Positions 25,291 to 37,590 of a DNA stretch of 64,000 nucleotides are shown piece by piece. How positions within the stretch are numbered: the first letter of the stretch is position 1; each line of letters starts with the position of its first letter. Made by a program: the position numbers and the translations under genes. The notes beneath the pieces were generated by a model, which did not search any database, was not told the DNA's origin, and saw nothing but the letters and a program-made list of their open reading frames with translations. The stretch is from Photorhabdus asymbiotica (GTDB lineage: Bacteria > Pseudomonadota > Gammaproteobacteria > Enterobacterales > Enterobacteriaceae), in assembly GCF_003634575.1 (NCBI RefSeq), contig NZ_RBLJ01000005.1, positions 372,001 to 436,000 on the forward strand, given 5' to 3'.

Positions 25291-25418
25291 AAAGTTTGAT
25301 GCTCAAAGAATCGTCCTGTTAGTTCGTAATGAATTAACTGTTGTTCACTCTTCAAGACTTTAAAACGTATTTTTTGTGATACCGTCTTGTGAGTGCCCAC
25401 ACAGATTGTCTGATTAAT

Positions 25419-25430
25419 TGTTAAAGAGCA
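25419..25430 (-). promoter_or_regulatory. rrn leader boxA
   Basis: Minus-strand TGCTCTTTAACA, identical to the enterobacterial rRNA antitermination boxA, upstream of 16S. Confidence 0.85.
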
Positions 25431-25472
25431 GGCCAAATCAAAAATTAATATTCTCGGTCAGCCGGGCTGCGT

Positions 25473-25500
25473 ATATTACGCCGTTTGCCCGCAGAGTCAA
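25473..25500 (-). promoter_or_regulatory. rrn promoter P2
   Basis: Minus strand: -35 TTGACT (25495-25500), 16-bp spacer, -10 TAATAT (25473-25478). It resembles E. coli rrn P2 (TTGACT with a GC-rich spacer). Confidence 0.85.
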
Positions 25501-25568
25501 GCCCTTATTGGCTTTTCTCTGCCTGGCCTGACAACGTTTATCAGCGTTGTGTCGGTCAGTGGTGGCGC

Positions 25569-25596
25569 ATTATAGGGCGTTCTTCAGCGCTGGCAA
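25569..25596 (-). promoter_or_regulatory. rrn promoter P1
   Basis: Minus strand: -35 TTGCCA (25591-25596), 16-bp spacer, -10 TATAAT (25569-25574), followed by a GC-rich discriminator GCGCCACC as expected for stringent control. Upstream DNA (25597-25670) is A/T-tract-rich and suits an UP element. From 25600 to 25879 I see no gene; this stretch also holds the hsrA leader. Confidence 0.88.
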
Positions 25597-25879
25597 GTGT
25601 TTATTTGCAAAAAACTTTCGTTCGTGTTTTTTTTCAACAAATCTTATATTTTTGGTGGTTTTTTTATACAAAGACTAATGTTATCGACAGTAATTCTTCT
25701 CAAATTTAAAAGCTGTTGCTGGTAATCGCGCAATTCAAAGAACAAAAAAAGCGTCCCAGAAAAACCTTTCTTATTTCTCTTGGCTGAAAAAATCAGGTAA
25801 TAGAGAATGATATTATATAGTAATGTGTTAGATTAATATCTAATCAAATACTGGTTAGACAAATAAGCAGGATTATTTA

Positions 25880-27271
25880 ATGGTAAAAACCGCTCGTAAT
25901 ATGGCGGGGCTACCCTGGATTGCCGCAATAGCTTTCTTTATGCAAGCTTTAGATGCAACAATTCTCAACACGGCATTGCCCGCTATTGCTGAAAGCCTCG
26001 AACACTCCCCCCTAGCGATGCAATCTGCTGTTGTCAGCTATACTCTGACTGTTGCCCTGCTAATTCCGGTCAGTGGCTGGTTAGCAGATCGCTTCGGTAC
26101 CCGCCGAATATTTATTTTTGCTGTATCCTTGTTTTCTCTAGGCTCCCTTGCCTGTGCTTTATCAGGCAATTTAGCTTTTCTGGTCGTTTCCCGAGTAATT
26201 CAAGGAATTGGTGGTGCAATGATGATGCCTGTTGCTCGTCTTGCCTTATTACGTGCATACCCACGTAGTGAACTTTTGCCCGTGCTGAATTTTGTCACTA
26301 TGCCGGGATTAGTAGGGCCCATTCTCGGTCCTATGCTCGGTGGATTATTAGTAACTTATGCCACCTGGCACTGGATATTTATTATCAATATTCCAATCGG
26401 TTTATTGGGGATTATTTATGCTAAAAAGCATATGCCTAATTTTACAATGCCAAAACGTTCGTTCGATTTTTCCGGTTTCATACTTTTCGGACTGAGTTTA
26501 ATAATGGTTTCTATCAGTTTGGATTTACTAGGAGAAAGTTCATTACCAAGTTATATACCATTCACAATTATGATTGTTGGTTTTACAATGTTATTTGGCT
26601 ACTTGATGCACGCTAGAAAACACCCTCAGCCACTAATCAGTCTGAACTTATTCCGTACCCGTACATTTTCTATCGGCATCATCGGTAATATTGTTACACG
26701 CTTAGGAACTGGATGTATTCCTTTCCTGATGCCTTTAATGTTACAAATTGGATTTGGTTATCCAGCAGTCATTGCCGGTATGATGATGGCACCAACAGCT
26801 ATCGGTTCCATTATTGCCAAGTCTTTTGTTACTAATGTACTGACCCGCTTTGGTTACCGTAAAATTCTGGTTAGCATAACAGTCATTATCGGCCTGATAA
26901 TTTCTCAATTTTCACTGCAATCACCAGAAATACCCGTTGTTCTTTTAGTTATTCCGCTATTTTTACTAGGTATGGCTGTATCTATTCAGTTTACTTCAAT
27001 GAATACCATCACTCTGGCTGATCTGACCAATAATAATGCTAGCTCAGGAAATAGTTTATTAGCTGTAACTCAGCAATTATCTATTAGTTTCGGTGTTGCA
27101 GTAAGCGCTGCTATCCTCCGTTTCTATGATTCCATGCCTCATGGAACAACAGTTGATCACTTCCATAACACTTTTATTACTGTCGGAATAATGACTTTAC
27201 TCTCTTCTTCCACCTTCCTGTTACTACATAAGGAAGATGGAGATAATCTAATTAAGGAAAAGAACACTTAA
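25880..27271 (+). CDS. hsrA: MFS transporter HsrA (DHA2 family)
   Basis: 463-aa inner-membrane transporter of the 14-helix drug:H+ antiporter family. [23 protein letters not shown] motif D1 opens the protein, then [13 protein letters not shown] (motif A), [13 protein letters not shown] (motif B) and [14 protein letters not shown] (motif C). It aligns over its length with E. coli HsrA (YieO), which in E. coli also lies between rbsR and an rRNA operon (rrnC). Its stop overlaps the rbsR stop region (convergent, 4-bp overlap). yieP, the next E. coli gene, is missing here. Substrate unknown. Confidence 0.9.
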   Translation: MVKTARNMAGLPWIAAIAFFMQALDATILNTALPAIAESLEHSPLAMQSAVVSYTLTVALLIPVSGWLADRFGTRRIFIFAVSLFSLGSLACALSGNLAFLVVSRVIQGIGGAMMMPVARLALLRAYPRSELLPVLNFVTMPGLVGPILGPMLGGLLVTYATWHWIFIINIPIGLLGIIYAKKHMPNFTMPKRSFDFSGFILFGLSLIMVSISLDLLGESSLPSYIPFTIMIVGFTMLFGYLMHARKHPQPLISLNLFRTRTFSIGIIGNIVTRLGTGCIPFLMPLMLQIGFGYPAVIAGMMMAPTAIGSIIAKSFVTNVLTRFGYRKILVSITVIIGLIISQFSLQSPEIPVVLLVIPLFLLGMAVSIQFTSMNTITLADLTNNNASSGNSLLAVTQQLSISFGVAVSAAILRFYDSMPHGTTVDHFHNTFITVGIMTLLSSSTFLLLHKEDGDNLIKEKNT

Positions 27272-28269
27272 GAACGAAAAACAGAGTTACGCTCAATTAG
27301 TGTTGGAGTTAATACTAGCAATTTAGGATCACTTTCCGGGTTACCCATCCGATAAAGCAAAGTATCAATAGCTAATTTCCCCAGTTCATCTTTCGGCTGA
27401 TGAATGGTTGTCAAAGGCGGGATCATATAAGGAGCAAGATCGATATCATCATACCCAATGATGGAAATGTCATTTGGCACAGAAAGTCCAGCTTGGTAAA
27501 GAGCCTGATAAGCGCCAACAGCCATTGCATCATTACCGGCAAAAACAGCTTCTGGTGGTTCTGGATGCTGCAATAATTTCTGCATTGATTCAAAACCACC
27601 AGCAAACTCAAAATCACTATAAATTTCATATCCGTCAGGAATAGCATAGCCAACTTTTGCCATTGCCTTTCTATATCCTTCCAATCGATGACGAGCTGGA
27701 GTTTTATCTTGTGGGCCCGCAATACAAGCTATTTTTTTAAAACCACAGCTAATAAGGTGATTGGTAGCCATTTCCCCTCCCAACAAGGAATTATCCTGGA
27801 TAATATCACCAACAATATCAAATGGAGACCAATCCATCATAACCATTGGTAAAGGAGGATAACGACGCAAAACATCGCAGGAAGTGCATTGGTTTTCAGC
27901 ACACATGATAAGCAATCCATCTACCCGTTTTTGTAACAGAGTTTCCATGCTGTGGTCCATCCGTTTAATATCACCTTCTGTATTACACAGAATAAGACTG
28001 TAACCACGTTCATAACAACTTCGTTCCACTCCTCTTACAATTTCAGCATAAAAAGGATTATTACTGGTTGTTACCAACATACCAATGGTTTTGGTTTGCT
28101 TGACTTTGAGACTTCGAGCAAGTGCTGATGGCGCATAATTCAGTTGATTAATAGCATCATTAACTTTCTTTTTTACACCATCACTAACATAACGGTTATT
28201 GTTAATAACATGAGACACAGTTGATGTAGAAACACCCGCAAAGCGAGCAACATCTTTGATTGTAGCCAC
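27268..28269 (-). CDS. rbsR: Ribose operon repressor RbsR
   Basis: 333-aa LacI/GalR-family repressor released from DNA by ribose. The N-terminal helix-turn-helix is [20 protein letters not shown], followed by a periplasmic-binding-protein-like effector domain ([45 protein letters not shown]). It is the last gene of rbsDACBKR, 2 bp after rbsK. The matching operators are at 33209-33230 and 33291-33309. Confidence 0.95.
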   Translation of the reverse strand: MATIKDVARFAGVSTSTVSHVINNNRYVSDGVKKKVNDAINQLNYAPSALARSLKVKQTKTIGMLVTTSNNPFYAEIVRGVERSCYERGYSLILCNTEGDIKRMDHSMETLLQKRVDGLLIMCAENQCTSCDVLRRYPPLPMVMMDWSPFDIVGDIIQDNSLLGGEMATNHLISCGFKKIACIAGPQDKTPARHRLEGYRKAMAKVGYAIPDGYEIYSDFEFAGGFESMQKLLQHPEPPEAVFAGNDAMAVGAYQALYQAGLSVPNDISIIGYDDIDLAPYMIPPLTTIHQPKDELGKLAIDTLLYRMGNPESDPKLLVLTPTLIERNSVFRS

Positions 28270-28271
28270 TG

Positions 28272-29201
28272 TTAGTCCTGTTCAGTTAAAAATGTATCAA
28301 TTTCATTTCGCCATGGAATAGAAGGTTGAGCTCCCTGACGGGTTACTGCTATTGCAGCAGCAGAATGGGCAAATCTTACAGCCGATAACATTACTTTTCC
28401 TTCCAATAATGCTGTCGCTAATGCACCATTGAAGGTATCTCCTGCTGCAATAGTATCTACAGCTTTAACTTTAAATCCTGGAACAATTTTTCCTTTCTGA
28501 CCTTTTTCACTCAACCATATTCCACAGCTACCTAATGTGATAATTACTGTTTCAATACCTTTACCATGCAACACCTTAGCAGCCTTTTCCGCATCAGAAT
28601 TATCTTTTATTGTAATTCCTGTCAGATATTCAACTTCAGTTTCATTCGGAGTAATAATGTCCACCAGTGAGAGTAACTGATCAGATAATTTTTGTGCCGG
28701 CGCAGGATTTAGTATGACTTTCGTATTATTCTGTTTAGCTGTCTCTGCCGCAAGTTGTACAGTTTCCAATGGTGATTCAAGTTGTATTAATAATGCATCT
28801 GCTTCTTTGATAATATTTTGATAGCGATGAAAATATTCTGGTGTTAACGCAGCATTAGCGCCCGCATTAATGCAAATAACATTTTCACCTTGTTGATTAA
28901 CAAGAATCAATGCTACACCCGTTGTTTCTCCTTCAATAGCTTCAATGCTAGAGGTGTTAACATTATCCATTGCTAATTGCTGGCAAATACGGGAACCAAT
29001 ATCATCCTGGCCTACACAAGCAATAAATGTAATGTCAGCACCACTGCGACCTGCCGCTACCGCTTGGTTAGCACCTTTACCACCAAAAGCAATCTGATAT
29101 TGTTTCCCGATCACCGTTTCACCCGGACGAGGGAATGATTCAAGATTTAATATATGGTCAGCATTGATGCTGCCAACCACTGCAAGTTTTGCTGTACCCA
29201 T
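28272..29201 (-). CDS. rbsK: Ribokinase
   Basis: 309-aa PfkB-family kinase making ribose-5-phosphate from ribose and [22 protein letters not shown] and [15 protein letters not shown] mark the substrate site, and [12 protein letters not shown] the anion hole and catalytic Asp. Length equals E. coli RbsK (309). It is separated from rbsB by 171 bp containing an ERIC repeat, so RbsK and RbsR expression may differ from the upstream transport genes. Confidence 0.96.
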   Translation of the reverse strand: MGTAKLAVVGSINADHILNLESFPRPGETVIGKQYQIAFGGKGANQAVAAGRSGADITFIACVGQDDIGSRICQQLAMDNVNTSSIEAIEGETTGVALILVNQQGENVICINAGANAALTPEYFHRYQNIIKEADALLIQLESPLETVQLAAETAKQNNTKVILNPAPAQKLSDQLLSLVDIITPNETEVEYLTGITIKDNSDAEKAAKVLHGKGIETVIITLGSCGIWLSEKGQKGKIVPGFKVKAVDTIAAGDTFNGALATALLEGKVMLSAVRFAHSAAAIAVTRQGAQPSIPWRNEIDTFLTEQD

Positions 29202-29252
29202 TCTTAATCCTTTTCCGTCATGCCACTACCATGAATAGCAACGGCACAGTCA

Positions 29253-29369
29253 TATATACCCTTCATCTTTCAAGTTGCTGCTTTCACACCCCCCAGTCAC
29301 ATAGTTATCTATGCTCCTGGGGATGCGTTCACTTGCCGCCGCGCTGCAAATTGAAATCTATTGGGTATA
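29253..29369 (-). repeat. ERIC element inside the rbs operon (copy 1)
   Basis: About 117 bp related to the enterobacterial repetitive intergenic consensus: ends TATACCC / GGGTATA, inner TCAAGTTGCTGC, CCCCAGTCACAT and GCTCCTGGGGAT, GCGCTGCAAATTGAAAT. Against the copy at 52474-52603 (opposite orientation) it lacks 12 bp, explained by deletion between two GCTGCTTT direct repeats. It sits between rbsB and rbsK and will be transcribed as an mRNA hairpin. Confidence 0.88.
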
Positions 29370-29372
29370 GGC

Positions 29373-30263
29373 TTATTTTTTAATAATTAACTCCAACTCT
29401 ACAGGAATGACGGCATCAACTTTTTCACCTTTCAGCACCTTATCTGCCGTCTGAACGCCAATGATACCAATCTGATCAGGACGCTGAGCGATTGTTGCTC
29501 CTAATTTTCCACTTTGAACAGCTTTGATACCATCTTCAGTACCATCAAAACCAACAACCAATACATCGCTTTTCCCTGCTGCCTGCAAAGCACGCAGAGC
29601 ACCCAACGCCATTTCATCATTTTGAGCAAACACAGCTTGTACATTTGGATGAGCCGTCAGTAAATTCTGCATAACATTCAAACCCTTGGTACGGTCAAAA
29701 TCAGCAGTCTGATTAATCAGAACATTAAATTTATGCTCTTGCGCTACTTTATTAAATCCTTCACCGCGTTCTCGGGCAGCCGATGTACCAATAATACCTT
29801 CCAACTGAATAACTTGTGCCCCATTTCCTAGTATTTCAGCAATAAAATCACCTGCAATTTTACTTCCCCGTCGGTTATCAGAAGCAATATGGCTAACAAC
29901 TCTACCTTTATTCGCCATCCGATCGAGAGTAATTACCGGAATTTCCGCATTGTTAGCCATGATAATGGCATTACCTACAGCATCAGAGTCTGTTGGATTA
30001 ATTAGCATCAATTTAATACCACGTACTGTCAGATCCTGAACGTTAGCCAATTCTTTCGCAGGATTATCCTGAGAGTCCAAGACAATCAAGTTATAGCCCA
30101 ACTTATTTGCTTCTTTTTGAGCGCTGTCTTTCATAGTGACAAAGAATGGATTATTCAATGTAGAAATGACCAATGCGATAGCATCTTTTGCCAGTGTATT
30201 CGCACTCATAGTCGCACTTAATGCAACAGCAGATAAAATTGCCGCCAGTTTCTTCATTTTCAT
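29373..30263 (-). CDS. rbsB: Ribose-binding periplasmic protein
   Basis: 296-aa substrate-binding protein that delivers D-ribose to RbsAC. Signal peptide [20 protein letters not shown] ending near ANTLAKD. The mature domain has the ribose pocket segments [27 protein letters not shown] and [15 protein letters not shown]. Length equals E. coli RbsB (296). AGGA lies about 9 bp upstream. Confidence 0.96.
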   Translation of the reverse strand: MKMKKLAAILSAVALSATMSANTLAKDAIALVISTLNNPFFVTMKDSAQKEANKLGYNLIVLDSQDNPAKELANVQDLTVRGIKLMLINPTDSDAVGNAIIMANNAEIPVITLDRMANKGRVVSHIASDNRRGSKIAGDFIAEILGNGAQVIQLEGIIGTSAARERGEGFNKVAQEHKFNVLINQTADFDRTKGLNVMQNLLTAHPNVQAVFAQNDEMALGALRALQAAGKSDVLVVGFDGTEDGIKAVQSGKLGATIAQRPDQIGIIGVQTADKVLKGEKVDAVIPVELELIIKK

Positions 30264-30287
30264 TGTGTTATTTCCTGTAGGATAAGG

Positions 30288-31259
30288 TTATTTACCACTT
30301 TTGTTATCAATCAGAACTGCCAACAATATTACAATTGCTTTAACGATCATCTGGTAGTTAGAAGAAATACCTAATAAGTTTAAGCCATTATTTAAAAAAC
30401 CGAGAATTAACGCACCAATTAGAGTACCAACAATTAACCCCTTACCACCTGACAGACGGGTTCCTCCCAATACTACAGCAGCAATTGCATCCAGTTCATA
30501 ACCATTCCCTGCCATTGGCTGGGCAGAAGAAAGACGAGCGACCTCAATAATACCTGCTAGTGCGGTCAGCAAACCGCATAAGGAATAGACGATAATCTTG
30601 ATTTTATCGACACTGATACCAGATAAACGGGTAGCGGATTCATTACCACCTAAAGCATAAATATAACGGCCTAAACGGGTATAGTGCAGGATATACCAAG
30701 CAATAACAAAAACTATCAACATCAACCATACTGGGGTAGGAATACCCAATGGACGACCAATACCAAACCAGCTAAACAGATCCGCGTTATCGCTAAATCC
30801 TGTATTTATCGGGCTGCCATCAGTATAGACACGAGTTATTCCACGAAGTAATAACATCATGACCAGAGTAGCAATAAAGGCTTGTATTTTACCTTTAGCA
30901 ATTATTATTCCTGTACCAGCTCCGATCGCAGCACCTAAAGCTAAGCCACTGACTATAGCCACCAATGCATTAACATCCATACCAACCAGAGAAGCAGCTA
31001 CTGCTCCTGTCAACGCGAGCAGTGAACCAACAGATAGATCAATACCCGATGTCAGAATGACCAGTGTCATCCCAACGGCCATAATGGCGTTAACTGATGT
31101 CTGTTGAAGAATATTAAATAAATTATCTAAAGTGAAAAAATTCGGACTAAGAGAGGAAACCACTATTATTAACACTAATAATGCAATTAGCGATTTTTGC
31201 GCCAGCAACCATTCTTTAGTGAACCAACGTTTAGGTGTCAATGATGCATTAGAATTCAT
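30288..31259 (-). CDS. rbsC: Ribose ABC transporter permease RbsC
   Basis: 323-aa inner-membrane permease with about 10 hydrophobic helices. It shows the conserved AVGMTLVILTSGIDLSVGS and GGNESATRLSGISVDKIK of the family. It forms the channel with RbsA. It is 24 bp upstream of rbsB and 6 bp downstream of rbsA. Confidence 0.96.
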   Translation of the reverse strand: MNSNASLTPKRWFTKEWLLAQKSLIALLVLIIVVSSLSPNFFTLDNLFNILQQTSVNAIMAVGMTLVILTSGIDLSVGSLLALTGAVAASLVGMDVNALVAIVSGLALGAAIGAGTGIIIAKGKIQAFIATLVMMLLLRGITRVYTDGSPINTGFSDNADLFSWFGIGRPLGIPTPVWLMLIVFVIAWYILHYTRLGRYIYALGGNESATRLSGISVDKIKIIVYSLCGLLTALAGIIEVARLSSAQPMAGNGYELDAIAAVVLGGTRLSGGKGLIVGTLIGALILGFLNNGLNLLGISSNYQMIVKAIVILLAVLIDNKSGK

Positions 31260-31265
31260 ACTGAA

Positions 31266-32771
31266 TTATTCCTGAACCACATCGTAGTGTTTACCAACCG
31301 CTGCCGCCATTAAAGCTTTTTGAGTTGCTTGCTCAGCAAAGAATTCTGCGCTGATATGTCCTTCATGCATGACCAAAATTCTATCACTCATTCCTATCAC
31401 TTCCGGCATTTCAGAAGAAACCAGGATGATACTCAGACCTCCTTTTTTGAACTGATTAATCAGCTGATAAATTTCTTTTTTTGCACCAACATCTATACCT
31501 CGAGTAGGTTCATCTAGGATAAGAACTTTTGGCCTGGTCATTAATCCACGAGCAATTGCTACTTTTTGCTGATTACCGCCAGAAAGCAGATTAATAGTCT
31601 GTTCCATTGAAGGTGTTTTTATATTAAACAGTTTAATAAAGTTACTAACTGCCTGCCGCTCTTCTTTATGGTTCAAACTACCTGATTTATTACTGAAATA
31701 ACGTAAGGCAGTCAGAGACATATTCTCTTTAACTGACATTCCCAAAACTAAACCATCACGTTTTCGATCTTCTGAAATATAAACAATCCCATAAGCTAAC
31801 GCATCCTGAGGATTACGAGTTATAACGGGATTCCCATCCAAAGTGATCTGTCCCTGTGTCTTTGGCAATGCACCATAAATAATTCTCATTAACTCCGTAC
31901 GGCCAGCCCCCATCAGCCCCGATATACCCAGAATTTCTCCGCTATAAAGGGAAAAACTGACATTTCTCACACCGGGGCCAGAAATTTCCTCAACTTCAAG
32001 CCGTTTCTTACCACGAGGTAAATTCAAGCGGGGATATTGATCTTCCAGTTTTCGACCAACCATCATTTCAATTAAGTTGTCTTCTTTTAATTCTTTTACC
32101 TGTTTTTCATCAATAAATTGCCCATCACGGAGTATCGTAACATCATCACATATTTCAAAAATATCTTTCAGACGATGGGATATATAAACAATACCGCACC
32201 CCTGAAATTTCAATTCACGTATCACTCTGAACAGCGATTCAGTTTCTGTATCAGTCAGTGCATCCGTTGGTTCATCCATAATGATGACTTTGGATTCAAA
32301 GCTCAGTACCTTGGCTATTTCAACCATTTGCTGTTCACCGATAGAAAGCTCAGTTACCCGCCGGTGACTGCTATAACTTAGATTCAACTTTCTTAAAAGG
32401 CGATCCGCTTCCTGATACATCTTCTTCCAGTCAATGGTGCCGAACTTATTAACAAATTCGCGTCCCAAGAAAATGTTTTCAGCAATAGTCAATTGAGAAA
32501 CAAGATTTAATTCTTGATGAATAATTCCGATACCCGCTTCCTGAGAAGATTTAGGGCTAGAAAAAGTCACTTCTTTACCCAAGTAACGAATCATGCCTGT
32601 ATCTCTGGTATATATCCCAGTCAACACTTTCATCATCGTGGATTTACCTGCACCATTTTCTCCGACCAATGCCATAACTTTGCCCGGGTAAACTCGTAAC
32701 GCCGCATCAGATAATGCTTTGACACCAGGAAAAGATTTACCAATTCCTTTTAGTTCTAGTACAGGTTGCAT
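31266..32771 (-). CDS. rbsA: Ribose ABC transporter ATPase RbsA
   Basis: 501-aa tandem ABC ATPase energising ribose import. The first domain has Walker [10 protein letters not shown] near residue 37, signature [13 protein letters not shown] and Walker [12 protein letters not shown]. The second has a degenerate Walker A ([10 protein letters not shown]), [15 protein letters not shown] and [11 protein letters not shown]. Length equals E. coli RbsA (501). Confidence 0.96.
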   Translation of the reverse strand: MQPVLELKGIGKSFPGVKALSDAALRVYPGKVMALVGENGAGKSTMMKVLTGIYTRDTGMIRYLGKEVTFSSPKSSQEAGIGIIHQELNLVSQLTIAENIFLGREFVNKFGTIDWKKMYQEADRLLRKLNLSYSSHRRVTELSIGEQQMVEIAKVLSFESKVIIMDEPTDALTDTETESLFRVIRELKFQGCGIVYISHRLKDIFEICDDVTILRDGQFIDEKQVKELKEDNLIEMMVGRKLEDQYPRLNLPRGKKRLEVEEISGPGVRNVSFSLYSGEILGISGLMGAGRTELMRIIYGALPKTQGQITLDGNPVITRNPQDALAYGIVYISEDRKRDGLVLGMSVKENMSLTALRYFSNKSGSLNHKEERQAVSNFIKLFNIKTPSMEQTINLLSGGNQQKVAIARGLMTRPKVLILDEPTRGIDVGAKKEIYQLINQFKKGGLSIILVSSEMPEVIGMSDRILVMHEGHISAEFFAEQATQKALMAAAVGKHYDVVQE

Positions 32772-32778
32772 AACCGCC

Positions 32779-33198
32779 TCAGAAAGTTACACCAGCACAA
32801 AGGATGATATTGGCATAAGGAGAATTTTCCCCTGTACGAATCATCGCTCGGCTATGTTCCGTTTTCTCTTTCAATGTATTATGACTAATATATTCTATAG
32901 TGATTGAATTCCCTTGCTGTTTCTCAAGCTCCTTAATCTGAGCCAATATTAATTGATGAATCAAAGGATTATAGCTAATGATCTCCTTTGCTAAAAATGC
33001 AGCTTCAACCTGCATTTCATGTGTAACGACTTTGAGAACCGATATAAAGCAGGGAATCCCCTGGGTTAGCGCTAAATCAATCCGCTGGGCTGAAGAAGGA
33101 ATTGGTAATCCAGCATCACCAATTGTAATCTGGTCAGTATGCCCCAACCGAGAAATTACGGCTGAAATTTCAGAATTAAGCAATACACCTTTTTTCAT
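32779..33198 (-). CDS. rbsD: D-ribose pyranase
   Basis: 139-aa mutarotase converting beta-pyranose to beta-furanose ribose, the form used by ribokinase. [20 protein letters not shown] carries catalytic H20, and GDAGLPIP follows. First gene of the operon; GGAA lies 8 bp before the ATG. Two RbsR operators lie just upstream. Confidence 0.95.
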   Translation of the reverse strand: MKKGVLLNSEISAVISRLGHTDQITIGDAGLPIPSSAQRIDLALTQGIPCFISVLKVVTHEMQVEAAFLAKEIISYNPLIHQLILAQIKELEKQQGNSITIEYISHNTLKEKTEHSRAMIRTGENSPYANIILCAGVTF

Positions 33199-33208
33199 TT
33201 TTTATTCC

Positions 33209-33230
33209 ATTAGCGAAACGTTTCGCTAAT
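33209..33230. promoter_or_regulatory. RbsR operator 1
   Basis: 22-bp perfect palindrome with core AGCGAAACGTTTCGCT, as in the known E. coli RbsR site, 10 bp before the rbsD start. Occupancy would block initiation or early elongation. Confidence 0.85.
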
Positions 33231-33280
33231 TAAGCAATATATAAAGTAACATTTTAAATGCAACATTATTGATACAAAAA

Positions 33281-33309
33281 TGTGATCGTTATCGAAACGT
33301 TTCGCTAAT
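33281..33309. promoter_or_regulatory. RbsR operator 2 with possible CRP half-site
   Basis: TCGAAACGTTTCGCT at 33292-33306 repeats the palindrome core with one flank changed. A TGTGA half-site begins at 33281, but its partner half is poor. Two operators about 80 bp apart could support looping. Confidence 0.65.
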
Positions 33310-33464
33310 AAAAAAACAAAAAACAAACGTTAACTTATTGAATATTTGACGCTGAATCGATTTTTAAGGTAAATATTATTTTCATGACAAAAACCTATGA
33401 ATAAGACTTCTTTCACATATAGCTAATAATTTATTTAACCCAGTAGATAACATTGGTATGGATT

Positions 33465-34964
33465 ATGCAAATAGCAGAAAAAATAGCTTGTTTAAGTAAC
33501 TATTTGGAAAGTGGCCTGTATGAAAGACAACAGGCGATTCGTTTATGTTTGTTAGCTGCATTATGCGGGGAAAGTGTTTTTCTACTTGGCCCTCCAGGAA
33601 TCGCTAAAAGTCTGATAGCCCGCCGACTGAAATTTGCGTTTCATGATGCTAGAGCATTTGAATATCTGATGACTCGCTTCTCCACTCCTGAAGAAATTTT
33701 CGGACCTCTTTCTATCCAAGCGTTGAAAGACGAAGGACGTTATCAACGCTTAACTACTGGCTATTTACCTGAAACTGAAATTGTTTTTCTTGATGAAATA
33801 TGGAAAGCTGGCCCAGCAATTCTCAATACCTTGCTGACTGCAATTAATGAAAAAAAATTCAGAAATGGAGATATCGAAGAAAAAATCCCAATGAGGTTAC
33901 TAGTAACAGCCTCCAATGAATTACCTGAAGCAGATAGTAGCCTTGAAGCTCTTTATGACCGAATGCTAATCCGTATTTGGTTGGATAAAATTCAGGAAAA
34001 ACAGAACTTTCGAGCATTACTCACTAACCATAAAAATGAAATCGATAACCCTGTCCCTGCAAACATTCAAATAACAAGTGAAGAATTCCATCAATGGCAA
34101 AATGAAATTAATAAAATAGCCTTGCCAGATAATTGTTTTGATATTATCTACCAACTACGTCAACAACTTGATGTGACAGAACACTCACCTTACGTTTCAG
34201 ATCGGCGTTGGAAGAAAGCAATTCATTTATTACAAGCCAGTGCTTTCTTCAATGGTAGAAAAGAAATATCATTTCTCGATTTAATATTACTAAAAGATTG
34301 TTTATGGCATGATCTTCACTCATTCAAACTATTACCTCAACATCTAAATACTCTAATAACCGAACAAGCATATCAGCAAAGAGTATTATCTCAGCAAATC
34401 GATTCACTTTATCACCAATGGATTCAAGTCCGTCAAGATAAAAACAATCAACAGGCATTCCAGTTAGGAAAAAAAATTCATCTTTTTAGGCACAAAACGC
34501 AATATTCGCTACCCGATCATATCAATGAAGAGAAATTGACCTTATTCCTGCATACACCTCTTTATGTCCATGATATTCAGGTCAATTTCATTGAAATAGA
34601 AAAAAAGATTCTTAATATCTGGATAAACAAAGGTGGAAAATTGCCAGCTCGCTTAAACAGTATTGGTTTTCCACAAAACATAACAGCCGAAATTAATTCA
34701 GCACACCAGATAGAAATTTTCGATATTAGCCGTCGCTCATCCACTTTATATTTACCAGATAGTCAATACCAACAAAATGAAAAAAGCAGCAAGTGGCTAG
34801 AGAGGTTTGACAAAATTAATCAAGATATTCACCACCAACGCCAATTATTTAACCAGCATAAACCATGTCTGTTTATTGAAAGTCATTGGCTTAATACGAT
34901 AGAACAAAGCTTTATCCAACTGACAGATAAGCTCAACCAACTGAAAACAAAAATGGGCAATTAA
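33465..34964 (+). CDS. ravA: MoxR-type AAA+ ATPase RavA
   Basis: 499-aa hexameric AAA+ ATPase that works with ViaA. In E. coli it binds lysine decarboxylase CadA and modulates respiratory complexes. Walker A GPPGIAKS lies at residues 42-49, Walker [10 protein letters not shown], sensor [18 protein letters not shown] and sensor 2 SDRRWKKA. The C-terminal LARA region is more divergent from E. coli. The ATG 33465 gives the E. coli-like N-terminus (498 aa); the TTG at 33453 is rejected. Confidence 0.94.
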   Translation: MQIAEKIACLSNYLESGLYERQQAIRLCLLAALCGESVFLLGPPGIAKSLIARRLKFAFHDARAFEYLMTRFSTPEEIFGPLSIQALKDEGRYQRLTTGYLPETEIVFLDEIWKAGPAILNTLLTAINEKKFRNGDIEEKIPMRLLVTASNELPEADSSLEALYDRMLIRIWLDKIQEKQNFRALLTNHKNEIDNPVPANIQITSEEFHQWQNEINKIALPDNCFDIIYQLRQQLDVTEHSPYVSDRRWKKAIHLLQASAFFNGRKEISFLDLILLKDCLWHDLHSFKLLPQHLNTLITEQAYQQRVLSQQIDSLYHQWIQVRQDKNNQQAFQLGKKIHLFRHKTQYSLPDHINEEKLTLFLHTPLYVHDIQVNFIEIEKKILNIWINKGGKLPARLNSIGFPQNITAEINSAHQIEIFDISRRSSTLYLPDSQYQQNEKSSKWLERFDKINQDIHHQRQLFNQHKPCLFIESHWLNTIEQSFIQLTDKLNQLKTKMGN

Positions 34965-34968
34965 TTAA

Positions 34969-36426
34969 ATGATTAGTCTAACAACCCTTGATCTTTTATT
35001 GTCAGTAAACGAAGGGGAGCTAATAGAAGAGCTCGTACTAACCCTCTTGGCTTCACCTCAGCTAGCTATCTTTTTTGAAAAATATCCTCGCTTGAAACGT
35101 GCGCTGTTAAAAGACATTCCCGGCTGGAAACAAGATTTACAACAAAGGATTAAAGAAGCATTAATTCCTGCTACTCTGGCAGAAGAATTTCAGTTATATC
35201 AACAACTACTACCTGCCAGCACAGATAATTTCTATCTTAAACTTCCCGAGATTCTGGAAACACTGAGCCGAATTGAATCACCTTTTTATACAGAAGCCCA
35301 GAAACTGGCAACTAATGCTATTGATCATTCAAATACACTGCAAACGTTGTTTATTCAACGATGGAGACTTAATTTGATATTGCAAACCACAAACTTCCAC
35401 AAGGAATTATTGGAACAAGAAAAAGAGCAATTATTAGCGGAACTGCAACAGAGGCTGACACTAAGCGGTAATCTCGACCCTATTCTCAACGAAAATGACA
35501 GAGCAGCAGGGCGGTTATGGGATATGAGTAAAAGTCAAATAAATCATTCCCGAAATGATACGCAGTTATTGATTCACTATAGTGAGTTTCTTCGCCAACA
35601 ACCTGAACTGGAAAAACTGGCTCAATTACTTGGACGCAGTCAATCTGCAAGATCAAAACTACAGGAAAACCATCTTCTCGAACCATTTACTACTATTGAG
35701 CGAACACCAGATACCATTCCTGAGCAGGTGAATGGTATAGGACAAAGTGATGATATTTTACGTTTGTTACCAACGGAACTAGCAATATTGGGAATTGAAG
35801 ATCTGGAATATGAATTTTATCGTAGATTGATAGAAAAGCGTTTATTTACCTATCAATTACAAGGAGATAGCTGGAAACAGAAAACAACATTACGGTCAGT
35901 CACTCATTACAGCCAAGAAGAAAAACCGCGGGGACCATTTATTGTCTGTGTAGATACTTCCGGCTCTATGGGAGGATTCAATGAAAAATGCGCCAAAGCC
36001 TTTTGTCTCGCACTGTTACGCATTGCATTGGCTGATGATCGCAACTGTCATATCATGTTATTCGCTACAGAAGTTGTGCACTATGAACTATCTTCATCAG
36101 ATGGTCTGGAACAAGCTATTCGTTTTCTTAGTCAGACTTTCACAGGAGGAACAGATTTAACTTTTTGCCTAACAAGTACAATAGAAAAAATGAAAGAGCA
36201 ACACTGGCAAGATGCTGATGCTGTTGTTATTTCAGATTTCATTGCCCAACGTTTGCCGGGCTCACTAATCCATCAGATAAAAAATCTGCAACAGCATCAG
36301 CAACACCGCTTCCATGCGGTCTCCATGTCCCAATATGGTAAGCCCGGTATTATGCGGATATTCGATTATATCTGGCGCTTCGATACCGGACTCAAAAGCC
36401 GTTTATTGCGAAAGTGGCGTCACTGA
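34969..36426 (+). CDS. viaA: VWA-domain partner ViaA
   Basis: 485-aa protein with a helical N-terminal half and a C-terminal von Willebrand factor A domain whose MIDAS motif DTSGSMGG lies near residue 330, with the TGGTDL loop later. It stimulates RavA ATPase. It starts 4 bp after ravA, and length agrees with E. coli (483). It ends 6 bp before the convergent asnA stop. Confidence 0.94.
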   Translation: MISLTTLDLLLSVNEGELIEELVLTLLASPQLAIFFEKYPRLKRALLKDIPGWKQDLQQRIKEALIPATLAEEFQLYQQLLPASTDNFYLKLPEILETLSRIESPFYTEAQKLATNAIDHSNTLQTLFIQRWRLNLILQTTNFHKELLEQEKEQLLAELQQRLTLSGNLDPILNENDRAAGRLWDMSKSQINHSRNDTQLLIHYSEFLRQQPELEKLAQLLGRSQSARSKLQENHLLEPFTTIERTPDTIPEQVNGIGQSDDILRLLPTELAILGIEDLEYEFYRRLIEKRLFTYQLQGDSWKQKTTLRSVTHYSQEEKPRGPFIVCVDTSGSMGGFNEKCAKAFCLALLRIALADDRNCHIMLFATEVVHYELSSSDGLEQAIRFLSQTFTGGTDLTFCLTSTIEKMKEQHWQDADAVVISDFIAQRLPGSLIHQIKNLQQHQQHRFHAVSMSQYGKPGIMRIFDYIWRFDTGLKSRLLRKWRH

Positions 36427-36431
36427 GTAAA

Positions 36432-37424
36432 TCAAAGCATGTCTTCTACAGTTTCACGTACTTCAGGCGACCATATGCTACATTGAACTTGGCCAATATG
36501 TTTCATTTGCAGCAGTAACATTACCAAACGGGATTGACCAATCCCCCCACCAATTGACTGTGGCATATCGCCTTTAAGTAACGCCTGGTGCCAGTCATAT
36601 TGCAAGCGATCTTCATCACCAGTCAATGATAATTGGCGCTCCAATGTTGCTGCATCAACACGGATACCCATGGAAGAAATTTCAAAAGCATCCTCCAGAA
36701 CAGGGTTCCAAACAATGATGTCACCGTTCAAACCAGCAAAACCATCACTGTTTGGTGTTGTCCAATCATCGTAATCTGGTGCACGAACATCATGAGATTG
36801 CCCATCAGATAATTTTGCACCGATACCAATAAGGAAAACAGCTCCCAACTCTTTAGCAATAGCGCGTTCACGTCCTTTTGCATCCAGCTCCGGATAACGG
36901 CTCAAAAGCGCTTCGCTGTGAACAAAGTGAATTTGATCTGGCAGGAACGGTGCCAGACCAAACTCTTTGCTGACAGCTTTTTCTGTTTCTTTTATCGCTT
37001 CGTAGATTTTACCTACTGTCTGTTTAAGATAAGCAAGCGAACGTTGCCCATCTCCCATCACTTTTTCCCAATCCCATTGATCAACATAAACAGAGTGGAT
37101 TGGTGTTAAGCGATCCTCATCCGGACGCAATGCTTTCATGTGAGTGTAAAGCCCTTGTTCTGGCTGAAAATCAAAACGTCCCAATGTCTTACGTTTCCAT
37201 TTAGCCAGTGAATGCACAACTTCGAAAGTTGAGTCCGGTAAAGTCTTCACTTTTACCTGAACAGCTTTTTCATGGCCAGACAAGTTGTCCTGGATGCCAT
37301 CACCCAAGCAGCTCAACATTGGCCCTTGCACTTCAATTAAACCCAGCTTACTTTCCAGTAGGCGGGAAAAGAAGGATTTCACGAAACTGATTTGTTGCTG
37401 CTTCTCAATAAATGACTTTTTCAT
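36432..37424 (-). CDS. asnA: Aspartate-ammonia ligase (asparagine synthetase A)
   Basis: 330-aa enzyme making asparagine from aspartate, ammonia and ATP; class II synthetase-like fold. [19 protein letters not shown] opens it, and LMALRPDE-like [23 protein letters not shown] and [14 protein letters not shown] follow. The start at 37424 gives exactly the E. coli length (330); the longer start at 37502 adds unrelated residues. Divergent from asnC, its activator in E. coli. Confidence 0.96.
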   Translation of the reverse strand: MKKSFIEKQQQISFVKSFFSRLLESKLGLIEVQGPMLSCLGDGIQDNLSGHEKAVQVKVKTLPDSTFEVVHSLAKWKRKTLGRFDFQPEQGLYTHMKALRPDEDRLTPIHSVYVDQWDWEKVMGDGQRSLAYLKQTVGKIYEAIKETEKAVSKEFGLAPFLPDQIHFVHSEALLSRYPELDAKGRERAIAKELGAVFLIGIGAKLSDGQSHDVRAPDYDDWTTPNSDGFAGLNGDIIVWNPVLEDAFEISSMGIRVDAATLERQLSLTGDEDRLQYDWHQALLKGDMPQSIGGGIGQSRLVMLLLQMKHIGQVQCSIWSPEVRETVEDML

Positions 37425-37590
37425 AATATTATTCTCGAATTCTTTAAATGACCCTGATGTCCTGTTGAAAACATTAAGCAATAAAATGGGGAACAAATTC
37501 AATATACTTTAATAAAAATAGTCTTTATTGTTTATATAATTCATTTTTAAGATGAAAAAAATGATTATTCAATAAAAAATGAGGTTAGAA

